Assembly (NCBI GenBank): GCA_964547985.1
Contig: CAZJPV010000039.1
Span: forward strand, 1-24,784
Direction: 5' to 3'
DNA: 24,784 nt
Source: JAPLJU01 sp964547985
GTDB lineage: Bacteria > Desulfobacterota > Syntrophia > Syntrophales > UBA2192
Shown here: positions 15,201 through 24,399 of the stretch, piece after piece
How positions within the stretch are numbered: the stretch's first letter is position 1
How the letters are laid out: each line of letters opens with the position of its first letter
Translations under genes and position numbers: made by a program
Notes under the pieces: model-generated
What the model was told of the DNA's origin: nothing
Databases searched by the model: none
What the model saw: only the letters and a program-made list of their open reading frames with translations

Positions 15201-17978
15201 CATCCCTCAACCGATTGAGGCTTCCACCGCCTGGGCAGACCGCGTCCCTGGTACAGGCTGAGAATGCCGCGTTATATTCGAAGCCGGCCGGACACCGGTC
15301 GCTCCCGATATTGAATATGCAGAGGTCGAGGCCGCCTTCCAGCATGCCTTCGCCGCAATCCGGATTCTTGACGCAGGAGTCGCCGGTTGGATCGAAGGAA
15401 AAGCCATCTACCGTGCAGCTGTTCGTCACTGGGGCTTCACACAGATGAGTCGATCTGTCGACTGTCACGGCCACGCCCCCTTGGGGCTGGGCGATGCAGA
15501 TACCGCTTACAAGCTGGTAGCCGGACGGGCAGCCGTTAACGGCGGTGCACCCGGATCCGGTCGAACAGGTACCGCCGCTGCAGGGATAATTTCCGAGGGG
15601 ACAGTTCTGATAGGAGGCGCCCGATATTCCGATGCCCGTCCACGTCGCCCAGTCGCACCGGTCATGAAAAGAGAGATACGAGGCGTCGTCGAGTATGCAG
15701 GACGTGCTCCTCGTGGATCCGCTGACCACGGCGTGATCGAACGTGAGAACGCCGAAAAGCCGGCCGCAATTGGCCGGCATCCAGGAGCCGTACTCCGGGT
15801 CCTGCATCCCGTCGCAGCCGTAAACGTAAAGCTGGTTGCCGCTCCCCTGGAGGTAGGTGATGAAAGCGTTTTCACCGCCGTTCGCGTCCCCGGAGCAGGA
15901 GGCGCCCGAAAGAGTCCAGCTCCGGCTGCTTCCTCCCGGGTTCGCCGACAGGTAGAGACCGTTCCCGCTGCAGAACATCCGGTAAGCACCGTTGTAAAAC
16001 CAGTACGAGCTCGACTGGTCCGGAGAGACGGATACGGAATACGTCCCGGTCTGGCAGGAAGCAGTCTGCATGCAGGCGTTTTGGCATGAGGCCTGGTCCC
16101 CGTAAGTCGTTCCTGTCGTCGGGCACTTGTAGCCGGTCACGATCTGCGGTCTTTCGCACCTGTTCAGCGTGGGATTGTACGTCCCCCCGGGGCAGCCCGT
16201 CCCGTTGGTGGGACACAGGGGATCCATCACGCCCANNNNNNNNNNNNNNNNNNNNNNNNNNNNNNNNNNNNNNNNNNNNNNNNNNNNNNNNNNNNNNNNN
16301 NNNNNNNNNNNNNNNNNNNNNNNNNNNNNNNNNNNAGGGACCCGGAATCCGCCGCACTCGACGAGTAGACGGCGTCCACCCTTCTTTTGGTGTCCGTGAA
16401 ATCGTATTGGCCCGGGGTCTCGCAGATGTAGGTCCTGTCCTTGCGCCACCAGTCACGGCAGACGTCGTGGGGAAGGTATCCCGTAAAGGTCCGGCAGGAC
16501 GAGAGGGGCGACAGGGAAGTGGGATTGTAGTTGTTGAAGGTGTAGACCCCGTCCGACTGCTCGTCCCTGAGCCGGCATTGCGGATCGGTCTCGTATGCAA
16601 GACAGCGATTGTCCATCGTGTCATCGATGACGTCCGTCCTGTCGGCCGGTTTCATGCAGCATAAGCCGTTGCAGAGTCCGTCGCTGTAACCTGCCGGGCA
16701 GCTGATGTGGTTCGCGTTGGAGGTGTAATACCATCCTTCGATCCACGCGAGGTCACCGGAGGGGCAGGAAAGCGCCGCCGTCTCGTACTCGCGGGAATAG
16801 ACGATGACCTGAGCTCCCCCGCACAGGAACCGGATGCGTGCGTTCTTCACCACGCCGCCGTGCGGATCTCCGCAGAGGTAATTCCCGATGTAGAGGCTCC
16901 CGCCGGAAGAGGCGATACTTCCGGGCTGGGGAAAATAGCAGCTTCCACCGCTCCCCCCGTCGTGGGTCTTGATGGTCCGCGGGTAAGGGCTCAGGTAGTT
17001 GATGGTGCAGCCGTTCAATGACGGATCCAGGGAATCTCCCGGGGATGAGCACCCTGTCACCGTGGTCACGGTCACGTTCCGGATGACGGAACACTGCCGG
17101 TAATCGCCCTGGCTCTCCTGGGCGGCCTGGGAGTTCGCGATCAGGCTGTAGTAGCTGGCCGGGTCTCCCGCTTGGGAGGTTTGTGCCGCGTCCTTGGCAT
17201 TCGCGAGGCCGGCGTCGCTTCCCGTGCTGTAGTATTGCTCCGGCGAGCTCGATCCGTACGAGCCGGGAGAACCGGAGCATTGCCCCGCGTCCTGGCCGTA
17301 ATAAGTGATCGTCGATCCTTCCTCTTTCACGTCGGTGACGGCGTATTTCCTGTTCACGGCCTGGACGGCGCCGGAGACGCCTCCGCCCAAGTCACGGAGA
17401 ACGGTCGACAGGTTTGCCTGGACGAGGTTGCTCCCGCAGCTCGCGTTGACGCAGTAGCAACCCCCGAGATCCGAGATTGCCGCGGTCGCGAGTCCGACGC
17501 GGGCGGAGGAGTCGGCGTTCCAGCGATAATAGCTGCAGTTCCCCCATGTGCCGGCCTGGCAGGAGATGATCCCGTTTGCGCACACACCAGAGACGGGGAA
17601 GGGGACGGAGAAGACGAAATCCGTGTTCCCGTCCATGTCGAGGTCCTGGCTGACCGCGATCTGCGAAAGATCGCCGGACCCCCCGACCTGAATGGAAACC
17701 TCGATGAACTTCCGGGAGGACGGACAGAGAAGCTGGGCGGAAAAGGATTTGTTTCCGTCCAGGGTCCGCATGGGCGTGTCGCGGGAGGTCATGGGGACGG
17801 AAATCTCGCTGTTGACGGTGCCAGGCGACCCGAACCTTTGGACGGCGGCACTCCCGAGATCGTTTCCGGCCTGACCGGGATCTCCGGAACCCGCCGCATG
17901 GACGATCCCCGGGGCGAAGCACAGGAGAAGAAGAAACAGGACCCTAACCGGCCGTCCTGTATCTCTTGACCATTTCAT
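12214..17978 (-). CDS. traN: Giant cysteine-rich TraN, outer-membrane mating-pair stabilisation protein
   Basis: About 1890 residues are visible (F TraN is 602), interrupted by a true gap. The N-terminal 550 residues: signal peptide ending GIVHAAG, then VNSEISVPMTSRDTPMRTLDG, PFPVSGVCANGIISC and SDLGGCYCVNASCGSNLVQ, typical of long TraN forms. After the gap come about 30 short modules of some 23 residues of the type C..G.Y.....D.CE..P, interrupted by two related globular blocks. The C terminus is the TraN signature: CNTD, IHEQGRIQLQQFG, CRGFTPEEFQMLDFSRIDLSE. TraN sits in the donor outer membrane and contacts recipient surface proteins. The start at 17978 overlaps traC by 35 nt; an ATG at 17993 is possible. 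Because the gap size is unknown, continuity across it is inferred from matching halves with no start or stop at the gap. Confidence 0.88.
13850..14515 (-). repeat. Second copy of a globular block inside TraN
   Basis: About 220 residues. Landmarks shared in order with the block at 15490-16130: a Cys-rich entry (PACSSSCAQSAACS), a YCSQGG...GMNCSSD segment, ISYLVGSGQGFTIFGCQN, YDPEFGYYPSGIC, VTGSTY, and an exit YQVCPLGNYACSGGYCS. Copies are diverged at protein level, so the duplication is old. Confidence 0.7.
15490..16130 (-). repeat. First copy of a globular block inside TraN
   Basis: About 213 residues. Landmarks: SCQNACMQTASCQ, FCSGNGLYLS...GASCSGD, ITYLQGSGNQLYVYGCDG, QDPEYGSWMPANC, VVSGSTRST, and YQNCPLGNYPCSGGTCS. 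These line up in order with the block at 13850-14515. Flanking sequence on both sides is the short cysteine-rich module array. Confidence 0.7.
16236..16335. other. True assembly gap inside traN
   Basis: 100 Ns; the flanks share no sequence, so real sequence is missing and its length is unknown. The reading frames on the two sides differ if the gap is taken as exactly 100. Repetitive cysteine-rich coding sequence would explain why assembly broke here. Confidence 0.9.
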
Positions 17979-20746
17979 TGATCGCTTCGCCATAGCTCAT
18001 TCCGTTATCCACGAGGGATTCGATCTCGGCGATTTCCGCCGCGTCGGAGGTGTAGAGGTAATAGGAGAAGGGGTCCACGGCGAGCCTGGCCACGCCCTGA
18101 CCGAACGGGGTGTCCATGAAGATCTCCGAGTACTTGGGCTTGTTGCTCCGGACCGACTTCAGGATCTTGAGAGCGAAACCTTCATGCTCGATCAGACCCT
18201 CCAGCTTCGCCCGATCGAAATCGCTGGATTCCAGATAGAACTTGAAGGCGCTGTTTGAACGGATCACGTCCCCGATGCTTCCGAACTGCTTCAAATCGAG
18301 AATGGACTGNNNNNNNNNNNNNNNNNNNNNNNNNNNNNNNNNNNNNNNNNNNNNNNNNNNNNNNNNNNNNNNNNNNNNNNNNNNNNNNNNNNNNNNNNNN
18401 NNNNNNNNNTTGAACGGATCACGTCCCCGATGCTTCCGAACTGCTTCAAATCGAGAATGGACTGTGTGATGACCGTGAAGCTCCCACCGTATTTTCTCGC
18501 CCGCCGGTATCCTTCTTCAATGACCCCTTTCAGCGAGCTTCCCTCCTGCATGAACTGCCACGCCTCGTCGAAGATGATGAACCTGGGCCTCGACCGGTCG
18601 GAGATATAGAGGTCCTGGGTGACCGCGTTGATCACCTGGAGAGTGATGACCTTGAAAAGCTCCTTCTGGGGTTTGAGATGTTCCAGTTCGAGGACGACGA
18701 ACTCATCTCCGGCGATATTGAAATCGGAGGTCCCGTTGAACCATTTCCCGTAGAGGTGCCCGCTCGTGAACTCTGTCAGGTTGAACGAGAGGTTGCGGGC
18801 AAGGGACCGGAATGCCGCGATATCATTCTCGTGGCAGGAATCGAACTCCTCCGCGTGCTCGGGGAAAGTGGACAGGTACTCGTAGACGGTGTCGATCGAG
18901 GCGTCCGCTCCTTCCGTCCGCCAGGCCCACTTGACCGCCGACTTGATGAGCGACATGGCCGTCTCCGCCGTGTCCTCCGGTACGATGTCCGTGGACGAGT
19001 AAACCATCTGCAGGACGATGGAAGCGATGACGGGGAGATCGCCCGCGGGGTCCATGGCGTTCGTGAACGGGTTCATGCAAATCCTCGATTGCTCGGAGAA
19101 ATCGAGGAAGCGGGCGCCAAAGAGCCGCGTCATCTTCTTGTAGGAGCCGCCGATGTCCACGATGCGGATGAGGGCGCTGGAAGCGAAATAGTTGTAGACA
19201 AGGTAATTCACGAGGAAGGATTTTCCGCTTCCCGAGGAGGCTGCGATGAAAATGTTATGGTTGTTGGCGTGCCGGTCGAAAACGTCCAGGGAGCAGGGCT
19301 GCCCCTTTCTCCCGATGAAGATGAGGCTCGGCTTTCCTCCGCCGGAGAAGTCCGCCTGGACGGGGAGGGTCACCGCTACGCTGTCACAGGGCGCGATAAA
19401 GTCCCGGTCGAGGTTGTCCACGTTGTCGTCCCGGTCATAGAGGCCGAAGGGAAGGGACGAGAGAAAGAGGACTGGCAAAATCCCCCTGTCCTCCTGCATG
19501 ACGTAGCCCTGCGCTTCCCACATCCGCTTGGCCCTCACGATCGATTCACTCACGGTCTTTTCGCTGTCCCCCCAGACCCAGAGGATCGGGATCACCCTCA
19601 CGAAAGGGGTCCCCTTTTCCACCTCGTCCACCGCGGTCATGTACTCGTCTTTCTTCCGCATGAGGGAAGGGGCGAAGCTTCCAACCCCCTGCTGCTGCAA
19701 AACGAGGTTGCACTTCGTGTGGAGCTTCGACTTGAGATTGTGAAACACGACGTTCAGCGCGAAGAAAAACGGCGTCGTGATCTGGTTGGCGTCGGAGACC
19801 ACTCCCCACACGCCCCCGAAGAGCTCGTTCGTCTGGAGCGGGTCCACTTCCTTGGGATAGTGTTTTACCGTGGTGCAGCGGAAATACCGGTTCCCTACCT
19901 TCATTCGGTCCATGGATTTTTCGATGACCGTATCGGCGAAGATCACCTGTTTCCGAATGGGAATCGAATCGTCGTAGGCGTCGTTATTCGGGGAAGGAAC
20001 GTCGTTCAGGTATCTGCGCATCCAGTCGACGAGCGCATGGGGAGGCACGGGCCTGGGATAGAGGTCCGCCCCCCTCAGGATCTCCAGTATGGAGTTGGAG
20101 AGATCCTTCGCGTGGAGCTTCATCTCCCGTTCTTCGGGGAACTTCACCGCCACGAAGAGGCGGAAATTTCTCAGAGGGGTTTTGAGAAAGATATCCATAC
20201 CCTCCACGCCCTTCTCAAGGAAAGCGGCGAACTTCTCGGAGGCCTCGTGAACGATCGCGAGATCGCGCGTTTTCCCCGACCGGTACGCCTCGATGTAGGG
20301 ATCGATGTGGCTGTCGGCATGCAGGATGAACTGCATGACGGACCCGTGCGGAAGCCCCAGCCGGAAGAGTCCCTCCAGGGTGAAGAGCGTCTTTTCACCG
20401 GCGAAGCAGAGCGGACTGCATTCCCAGAGAAAGCCCCTGGTGCCGTCCGCGTNNNNNNNNNNNNNNNNNNNNNNNNNNNNNNNNNNNNNNNNNNNNNNNN
20501 NNNNNNNNNNNNNNNNNNNNNNNNNNNNNNNNNNNNNNNNNNNNNNNNNNNNCCGGCGAAGCAGAGCGGACTGCATTCCCAGAGAAAGCCCCTGGTGCCG
20601 TCCGCGTTGTAGTATGCTTCCGTTTCCCCGTCGTAAGCGATCCAGGGGAGATAATCGGAAAACCGGTCCCTGCGGGTCAGGTTTCGGAGATCCTTGCGGG
20701 TCATTCCCCCGCGGGCGCCGAAGATCACGTCGAAGAGCTTTCCCAT
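17944..20746 (-). CDS. traC: TraC, type IV secretion ATPase (VirB4 family)
   Basis: 830 residues after collapsing two contig overlaps (F TraC is 875). The N-terminal domain begins MGKLFDVIFG and includes FLWECSPLCFAGEKT. The C-terminal ATPase domain has Walker A in IAASSGSGKSFLV (about residues 450-457), Walker B in RFIIFDEAWQFM (about 665-670), and the downstream GGSFTVITQSILDL. It is the cytoplasmic or membrane-associated motor for pilus assembly. The ATG overlaps the traV stop as ATGA. Two 100-N gaps break the raw frame; removing 310 bp leaves 2493 bp, divisible by three. The pieces at 17944-18294 and 18291-20576 are therefore one intact gene and not a frameshifted one. Confidence 0.95.
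18255..18464. other. Assembly gap in traC with duplicated 55-bp flanks
   Basis: 100 Ns (18310-18409) between two identical 55-bp copies (18255-18309 and 18410-18464). Collapsing one copy joins QSILDLKQFGSIGDVIRS to NSAFKFYLESS. It is an unmerged contig overlap. Confidence 0.95.
20398..20607. other. Assembly gap in traC N-terminal part with duplicated 55-bp flanks
   Basis: 100 Ns (20453-20552) between two identical 55-bp copies (20398-20452 and 20553-20607). Collapsing one copy joins DGTRGFLWECSPLCFA to GEKTLFTLEG. It is an unmerged contig overlap of the same length as the other two. Confidence 0.95.
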
Positions 20747-21189
20747 CAGTCGGCCGCTCCTTCCTTCAGGTAGCCGCCCATAATCCACCGGGGATCGTCG
20801 GCCATGAAGTAGACGTATCTCGGCATGAAGAGTTCCCCTCCATCGCCCTTGTAAGGAAGGAGAAGCACTCTCATGACCCGGGGAGGCGCGACGAGCGGCG
20901 TGACCGGATCCCTCAGGAACCCGGTGAGTTTCCGGTAGACTTCCTCCTGGTAGAGAAGATTGACCTTTTGTGCCGGACCGGTCACCGCTTTGCCCGGTGA
21001 GTTTTTGGTTGCAGGCTCAAGGCTTCCGTCTTTATTTTTTTTCTGCAGGGACTCGCCGTAGGCCGTTTCCACGCCCACGCACTTGCCGTTTTCCTTTTGC
21101 GGGCAGGTGAACTCGCTCTTGTATGGGTTCAGGACCGAGCAGCCGCCGAGCAGGGCGGTTAACGTTAATAGACACAGGACCCGTTTCAT
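20746..21189 (-). CDS. traV: TraV, outer-membrane lipoprotein of the T4SS core
   Basis: 147 residues. A lipoprotein signal peptide MKRVLCLLTLTALLGGC with the lipidated Cys17 is followed by the TraV hallmark SVLNPYKSEFTCPQKENGKC (F: NPY.S.F.C....G.C). The C-terminal part has PLVAPPRVMRVLLLPYKG and YVYFMADDPRWIMGGYL. TraV is the VirB7-like subunit that anchors TraK and TraB to the outer membrane. Its ATG overlaps the traB stop as ATGA, with GGAGG upstream inside traB; its own stop overlaps the traC start. Confidence 0.92.
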   Translation of the reverse strand: MKRVLCLLTLTALLGGCSVLNPYKSEFTCPQKENGKCVGVETAYGESLQKKNKDGSLEPATKNSPGKAVTGPAQKVNLLYQEEVYRKLTGFLRDPVTPLVAPPRVMRVLLLPYKGDGGELFMPRYVYFMADDPRWIMGGYLKEGAAD

Positions 21190-22379
21190 TTCTGCTTCCT
21201 CCCTCCTGATTTTTCCTTGATCTCCAAATCGACCCCCTCGCTCACTACAAGGGTGATGTTCCGCGTGGCCCCAACCTCGATCACGGGCATGCTCTGTTTG
21301 GCGAGTTCCAGATAAAACTTCTGGAGCTCATGCGCCCCCTGGGCGAGGCCGCTTCCCAGCCCCGCCTGGGCGATCTGACCGGGATCCACGGTCTGGGTCG
21401 TGCCGAGCGCGCTCACGCTGGAGGTCACAGTGGCTGACCGTAGGGCGTCTCCGACTCCGCCGAAGAACCCGGCAAGGACGGATCGCGCGATTGCCGATCC
21501 CATCTTGGAGACCACCGTTCCCCTGAGGCCGATCTTCCCGTCTGAATCGACGACGAAGCCCTTGATCTTCTGGTCAATGACGGCCTGGCCCTTCCTTGAC
21601 AAGCAGGAGAGGTTCACCAGCCTCAGGTGCGCCCGCTCGTCGGCAAGATTCCCCTGTCCCTCGGCGATGACGAAGCATCCTTTAAGGTCCGCCTTGACCT
21701 TGTTGGGGAGGATGGCCAAGTCCTTGATCCTCAGGAGAACCGGGACGGGGTTCCCCTTGGCCGACTCCACCGTCGGGGCGTCCAGGCCGGAAAGAAGGGT
21801 CGCCTCCATGAAAGAAGGGGGCAGATAGACCGAGTCGCCCTTCTCGTTTTTTTTTACCTCGGCGGCCTTCTGATCCTGTTTCTGCGCCTGCGGATTCGAG
21901 ACGAGTTCGATATCACCCGTCGTCTCCGCGGCGGGCTTGGGCGCCTGCCCAACCTTGGATGGACCGGCCGAGGAGACGGGCGGAGGCGGCAAAGGCGGAA
22001 CGGGGTAAGAGATCGCCTTTGATGGATCGGTCGGCTTCGGGACCGCCGGAAGGGGTTGCTTCGATCCTGCATGGACGGCCTTTGCCTTCTCTTCCTTGAT
22101 TTCGTCCAGTTCCTTCTGGAGAAGCGAGAGCTTCTCCTCGGTCCTGGCGATCTCTTTTCGCCCTTCGAGGTAAGCGGATTTTTCCAGGAGCCCGGCGTCC
22201 AGGGTGATCTCCTTCTTTTTCTGCGCGGCTTTTTCCGAAACCGCTCCGCCGTCTCTCGTCTTGAAAAGGTACCCCGCGAGGCTGAACGCCAGTACCACCG
22301 TCGCCATGGCGAGGAGGACAAGGTTCCGCTTTTGCCGCGGTGTGACGTTCGCCCAGATGGTCTTCAACTTATCTTTCAT
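21186..22379 (-). CDS. traB: TraB, VirB10-like core-complex scaffold
   Basis: 397 residues. A short cytoplasmic N terminus, a membrane helix (NLVLLAMATVVLAFSLAGYLF), a coiled coil (ARTEEKLSLLQKELDEIKEE), a proline-rich linker (PLPAVPKPTDP...PVPPLPPPPV) spanning the periplasm, and a VirB10-type C-terminal domain with SGLDAPTVESAKGNPVPVLL, KGCFVIAEGQG, LRLVNLSCLSRKG and the helical loop ARSVLAGFFGGVGDAL expected to line the outer-membrane pore. It links inner and outer membranes with TraK and TraV. It overlaps traK by 11 nt and has GGGAGGA about nine nt before the ATG. Confidence 0.94.
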   Translation of the reverse strand: MKDKLKTIWANVTPRQKRNLVLLAMATVVLAFSLAGYLFKTRDGGAVSEKAAQKKKEITLDAGLLEKSAYLEGRKEIARTEEKLSLLQKELDEIKEEKAKAVHAGSKQPLPAVPKPTDPSKAISYPVPPLPPPPVSSAGPSKVGQAPKPAAETTGDIELVSNPQAQKQDQKAAEVKKNEKGDSVYLPPSFMEATLLSGLDAPTVESAKGNPVPVLLRIKDLAILPNKVKADLKGCFVIAEGQGNLADERAHLRLVNLSCLSRKGQAVIDQKIKGFVVDSDGKIGLRGTVVSKMGSAIARSVLAGFFGGVGDALRSATVTSSVSALGTTQTVDPGQIAQAGLGSGLAQGAHELQKFYLELAKQSMPVIEVGATRNITLVVSEGVDLEIKEKSGGRKQK

Positions 22380-23223
22380 CGCCAGGTTCCTCCCGGTGAG
22401 GTTCGACCACGAAGGCTCTCAGGATCTCTCCTTTTTTCAGGACGAGCCTGTCCAGGGAGACGGCGATGGGGTCGGTGGAGATTTCGTTTCGGAGAAAATC
22501 CCTTTCTCCAAGCTCGATCCTGTCCTTGTCCCCGCCGGCGAGCGTGCCGCGGTACTCCTTAACCTGGATACCCTCGCCTTCGACCACCGCTACCCTGGCA
22601 AGGACGAGATCCAGGTCACGAAAGAGATCGATTCTCTTGTTGGGGGTGGATACGGTGAAACTCTCGGGAATCTCTTCCGTGTAGAGGCTCCGGATCGCGG
22701 AGAGGATCTTCTTCTCGAAAGGGAGGGCGCCGAAAAGCGATCTGTTCTTCCTGATGTTCTCCGTTTTTCCCGGGGAGAGCCTGATGGACCGGGCGGGGAT
22801 TCTCTTGGGAACGGCGATCAGGCTGTAAACGTTATCGCCGCAGACGACGAAGATCTCCGACGGCGTCGTGCTGTACGTGGTCTTGCCGTCCTTCAAGCCC
22901 GTGCGGAACTTGACGAAGGCATCCCTGCCGCTGAACTTGACCGTGATCCCCTTCTCCCTGGAGTAGACGACGTCCTTGATTTCGCCCCGGCAGGTGATCC
23001 GGTTCACGTCCGAGTTGCTCAGCTCGACGGGCTGGGCGACCTCGGGCATGACGGTGACGGCGCCCTCCGCCGGCAGTTTCGTGATCTGTACATCGGCCGT
23101 TTCCCGGTTTTCGGGGACATTCTCTTCCTGGCTGGATGCGATGCCCGCGCTCCCGAGGACGGAAACGGCCAGCGTGAGAACGAGAAGCATTCCCACCTTT
23201 TTTTCAAGCATGTTCTTTTTCAT
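22369..23223 (-). CDS. traK: TraK, VirB9-like secretin-type core protein
   Basis: 284 residues. A signal peptide (VGMLLVLTLAVSVLGSAGIASS) precedes a periplasmic protein that begins with an acidic, Glu/Asn-rich stretch. The TraK region runs from VELSNSDVNRITC through YSREKGITVKFSGRDAFVKF and TPSEIFVVCGDNVYSLIAVP, and ends in a C-terminal beta domain (SLDRLVLKKGEILRAFVVEP). TraK partners TraV and TraB in the outer-membrane core complex. The ATG overlaps the traE stop as ATGA. Length is near that of TraK proteins in related systems (F: 242). Confidence 0.92.
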   Translation of the reverse strand: MKKNMLEKKVGMLLVLTLAVSVLGSAGIASSQEENVPENRETADVQITKLPAEGAVTVMPEVAQPVELSNSDVNRITCRGEIKDVVYSREKGITVKFSGRDAFVKFRTGLKDGKTTYSTTPSEIFVVCGDNVYSLIAVPKRIPARSIRLSPGKTENIRKNRSLFGALPFEKKILSAIRSLYTEEIPESFTVSTPNKRIDLFRDLDLVLARVAVVEGEGIQVKEYRGTLAGGDKDRIELGERDFLRNEISTDPIAVSLDRLVLKKGEILRAFVVEPHREEPGDER

Positions 23224-23804
23224 GGCAACCTCGCCGCCTGGCTGTTCGTCTCTTCCTTTTCCGAGATCCTGACGACCTGGAACCTGCCGTCCGAGATCCT
23301 GTAATCGATGAGGTACGTCTTCGTGACGTCCTCCACCTTGCGATCGTCGACGTACTGCCTTCTTTGCCCAGACACCTCGATCTGGTTCTTCTCGCCGTCC
23401 ACGTACAGCTTTCCCATGAAGAAGACGCTCGTGACCCGGGTGGTGATCACCCTGTCCGCAAGTTCGTACAGGACCCGCTTTCCCTCCGGAAACGCTTCCG
23501 GCGCGTAAAGAGCGAGGAGTTCGTCGAATTGCGGTTTCACGCTCCCCGGGGAATAGCTGAAGGACAGGGCAGCGATATACCGGCTGAAGGCCTTCACGTA
23601 TTCCTCCGAGGCCCTGTCCCCCGTGATCTCGATCCGGCTTTTCAGGACCGGGGGGACGATGATAGTCCGCTGGTAATTCAACGCGCGGTAGGTCATGACC
23701 GCGTTCGCGATCGCCGCGACGCCGATCACCACGACCACGAATTTGAGTAGCCTGTTCTCCGCGACGATGTTGGAAGTCTTCTGCAGAAACAAATTGAGCC
23801 TCAT
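23220..23804 (-). CDS. traE: TraE, VirB5/VirB8-region inner-membrane protein
   Basis: 194 residues, matching F TraE (188). One N-terminal membrane helix (LLKFVVVVIGVAAIANAVMTY) and a periplasmic domain with IIVPPVLKSRIEITGDRASEEYV, KPQFDELLALYAPE and IEVSGQRRQYVDDRKVEDV. This is the VirB8-like TraE pattern. It joins the inner-membrane assembly with TraL and TraB. Its ATG overlaps the traL stop as ATGA and its stop overlaps the traK start. Confidence 0.94.
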   Translation of the reverse strand: MRLNLFLQKTSNIVAENRLLKFVVVVIGVAAIANAVMTYRALNYQRTIIVPPVLKSRIEITGDRASEEYVKAFSRYIAALSFSYSPGSVKPQFDELLALYAPEAFPEGKRVLYELADRVITTRVTSVFFMGKLYVDGEKNQIEVSGQRRQYVDDRKVEDVTKTYLIDYRISDGRFQVVRISEKEETNSQAARLP

Positions 23805-24067
23805 TCGAAAAACCTCTCTTCGAAAAAGGACGGGTATCCCTTCATCCTGGTGATCCCGGCGAAGTAGAGAAAATGCCGGAAGAAACCCTTGGGGTATCTC
23901 TTTTTCGCCCGGCTGTATTGCCAGGGCGCGATGAAGAGGAGCGCCCAGGAGAAAGAACCGTAGATCAGGGCGAAAAGAAAGCAGGTGAAGACGACCCCCA
24001 GTTCGTCCGGCTCGAACCAGAGCACCTGCAGGGGGGCCGAGAGATACTGCGGAAAGCGCTTCGTCAT
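23801..24067 (-). CDS. traL: TraL, VirB3-like inner-membrane protein
   Basis: 88 residues (F TraL is 91). FPQYLSAPLQVLWFEPDELG is the TraL opening, followed by a hydrophobic region with one or two membrane helices (VVFTCFLFALIYGSFSWALLFI) and the end KKRYPKGFFRHFLYFAG. It acts in pilus assembly, in the position VirB3 has in other systems. The ATG at 24067 is chosen because it lies 13 nt after the pilin stop and gives the conserved N terminus; the open frame to 24109 overlaps the pilin gene. Confidence 0.92.
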   Translation of the reverse strand: MTKRFPQYLSAPLQVLWFEPDELGVVFTCFLFALIYGSFSWALLFIAPWQYSRAKKRYPKGFFRHFLYFAGITRMKGYPSFFEERFFE

Positions 24068-24080
24068 CGCTTCAGACCGG

Positions 24081-24398
24081 TTAAATGATGCAACCCAGGG
24101 TCTGTACAATGGAATCCGCCTTCAGAAGCGCGGCCCCGCCCAGGATGGCGGGGACTGCTTCCAGTATCCGTCCCCGTATGGCCTCGATCGCTCCGAAGAC
24201 GATAGCGCCGACCCCTCCGATGAAGCCGATGGGACCCTTGAGGATGGAGTTGACTCCGATGTCGTAGATGTCGTAGGCGAACGATCCCGTGGAAGGCGCC
24301 GTCATGGCGAGCGCCTCCCCGTAATGGAAAAGGATAAGAAGACCCTGCGCGGCGATGACTGCCAACAGCATTTCCTTGGAACCCGGATGTTTCTTCAT
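24081..24398 (-). CDS. traA: TraA-like F-type pilin precursor
   Basis: 105 residues. A 31-residue leader (MKKHPGSKEMLLAVIAAQGL to EALA) is followed by a 74-residue mature pilin with an N-terminal polar part and two hydrophobic helices (PIGFIGGVGAIVFGAI and AVPAILGGAALL) separated by the basic loop EAIRGR. Mature F pilin is 70 residues with the same plan. Subunits sit in the inner membrane until extruded into the pilus. AAGGAG inside the last codons of the dsbC-like gene acts as ribosome site; only 1 nt separates the stop from this ATG. No TraQ or TraX homologue is in the window. Confidence 0.85.
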   Translation of the reverse strand: MKKHPGSKEMLLAVIAAQGLLILFHYGEALAMTAPSTGSFAYDIYDIGVNSILKGPIGFIGGVGAIVFGAIEAIRGRILEAVPAILGGAALLKADSIVQTLGCII

Positions 24399-24399
24399 G

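Noticed and set aside
12268..16235. CRISPR-like or tandem DNA repeats
   Set aside because: The periodicity is in the protein (cysteine spacing). The DNA copies are diverged, with no constant direct repeat and no unique spacers.
17944..18294. Separate 116-residue gene after a truncated traC
   Set aside because: It is the TraC C terminus; the apparent break is the unmerged contig overlap at 18310-18409.
18678..20612. 644-residue open frame on the plus strand
   Set aside because: It is antisense to traC, which has Walker motifs and coupled junctions. It is rich in His, Arg, Glu and Val, typical of GC-rich shadow frames, and crosses an N-gap.
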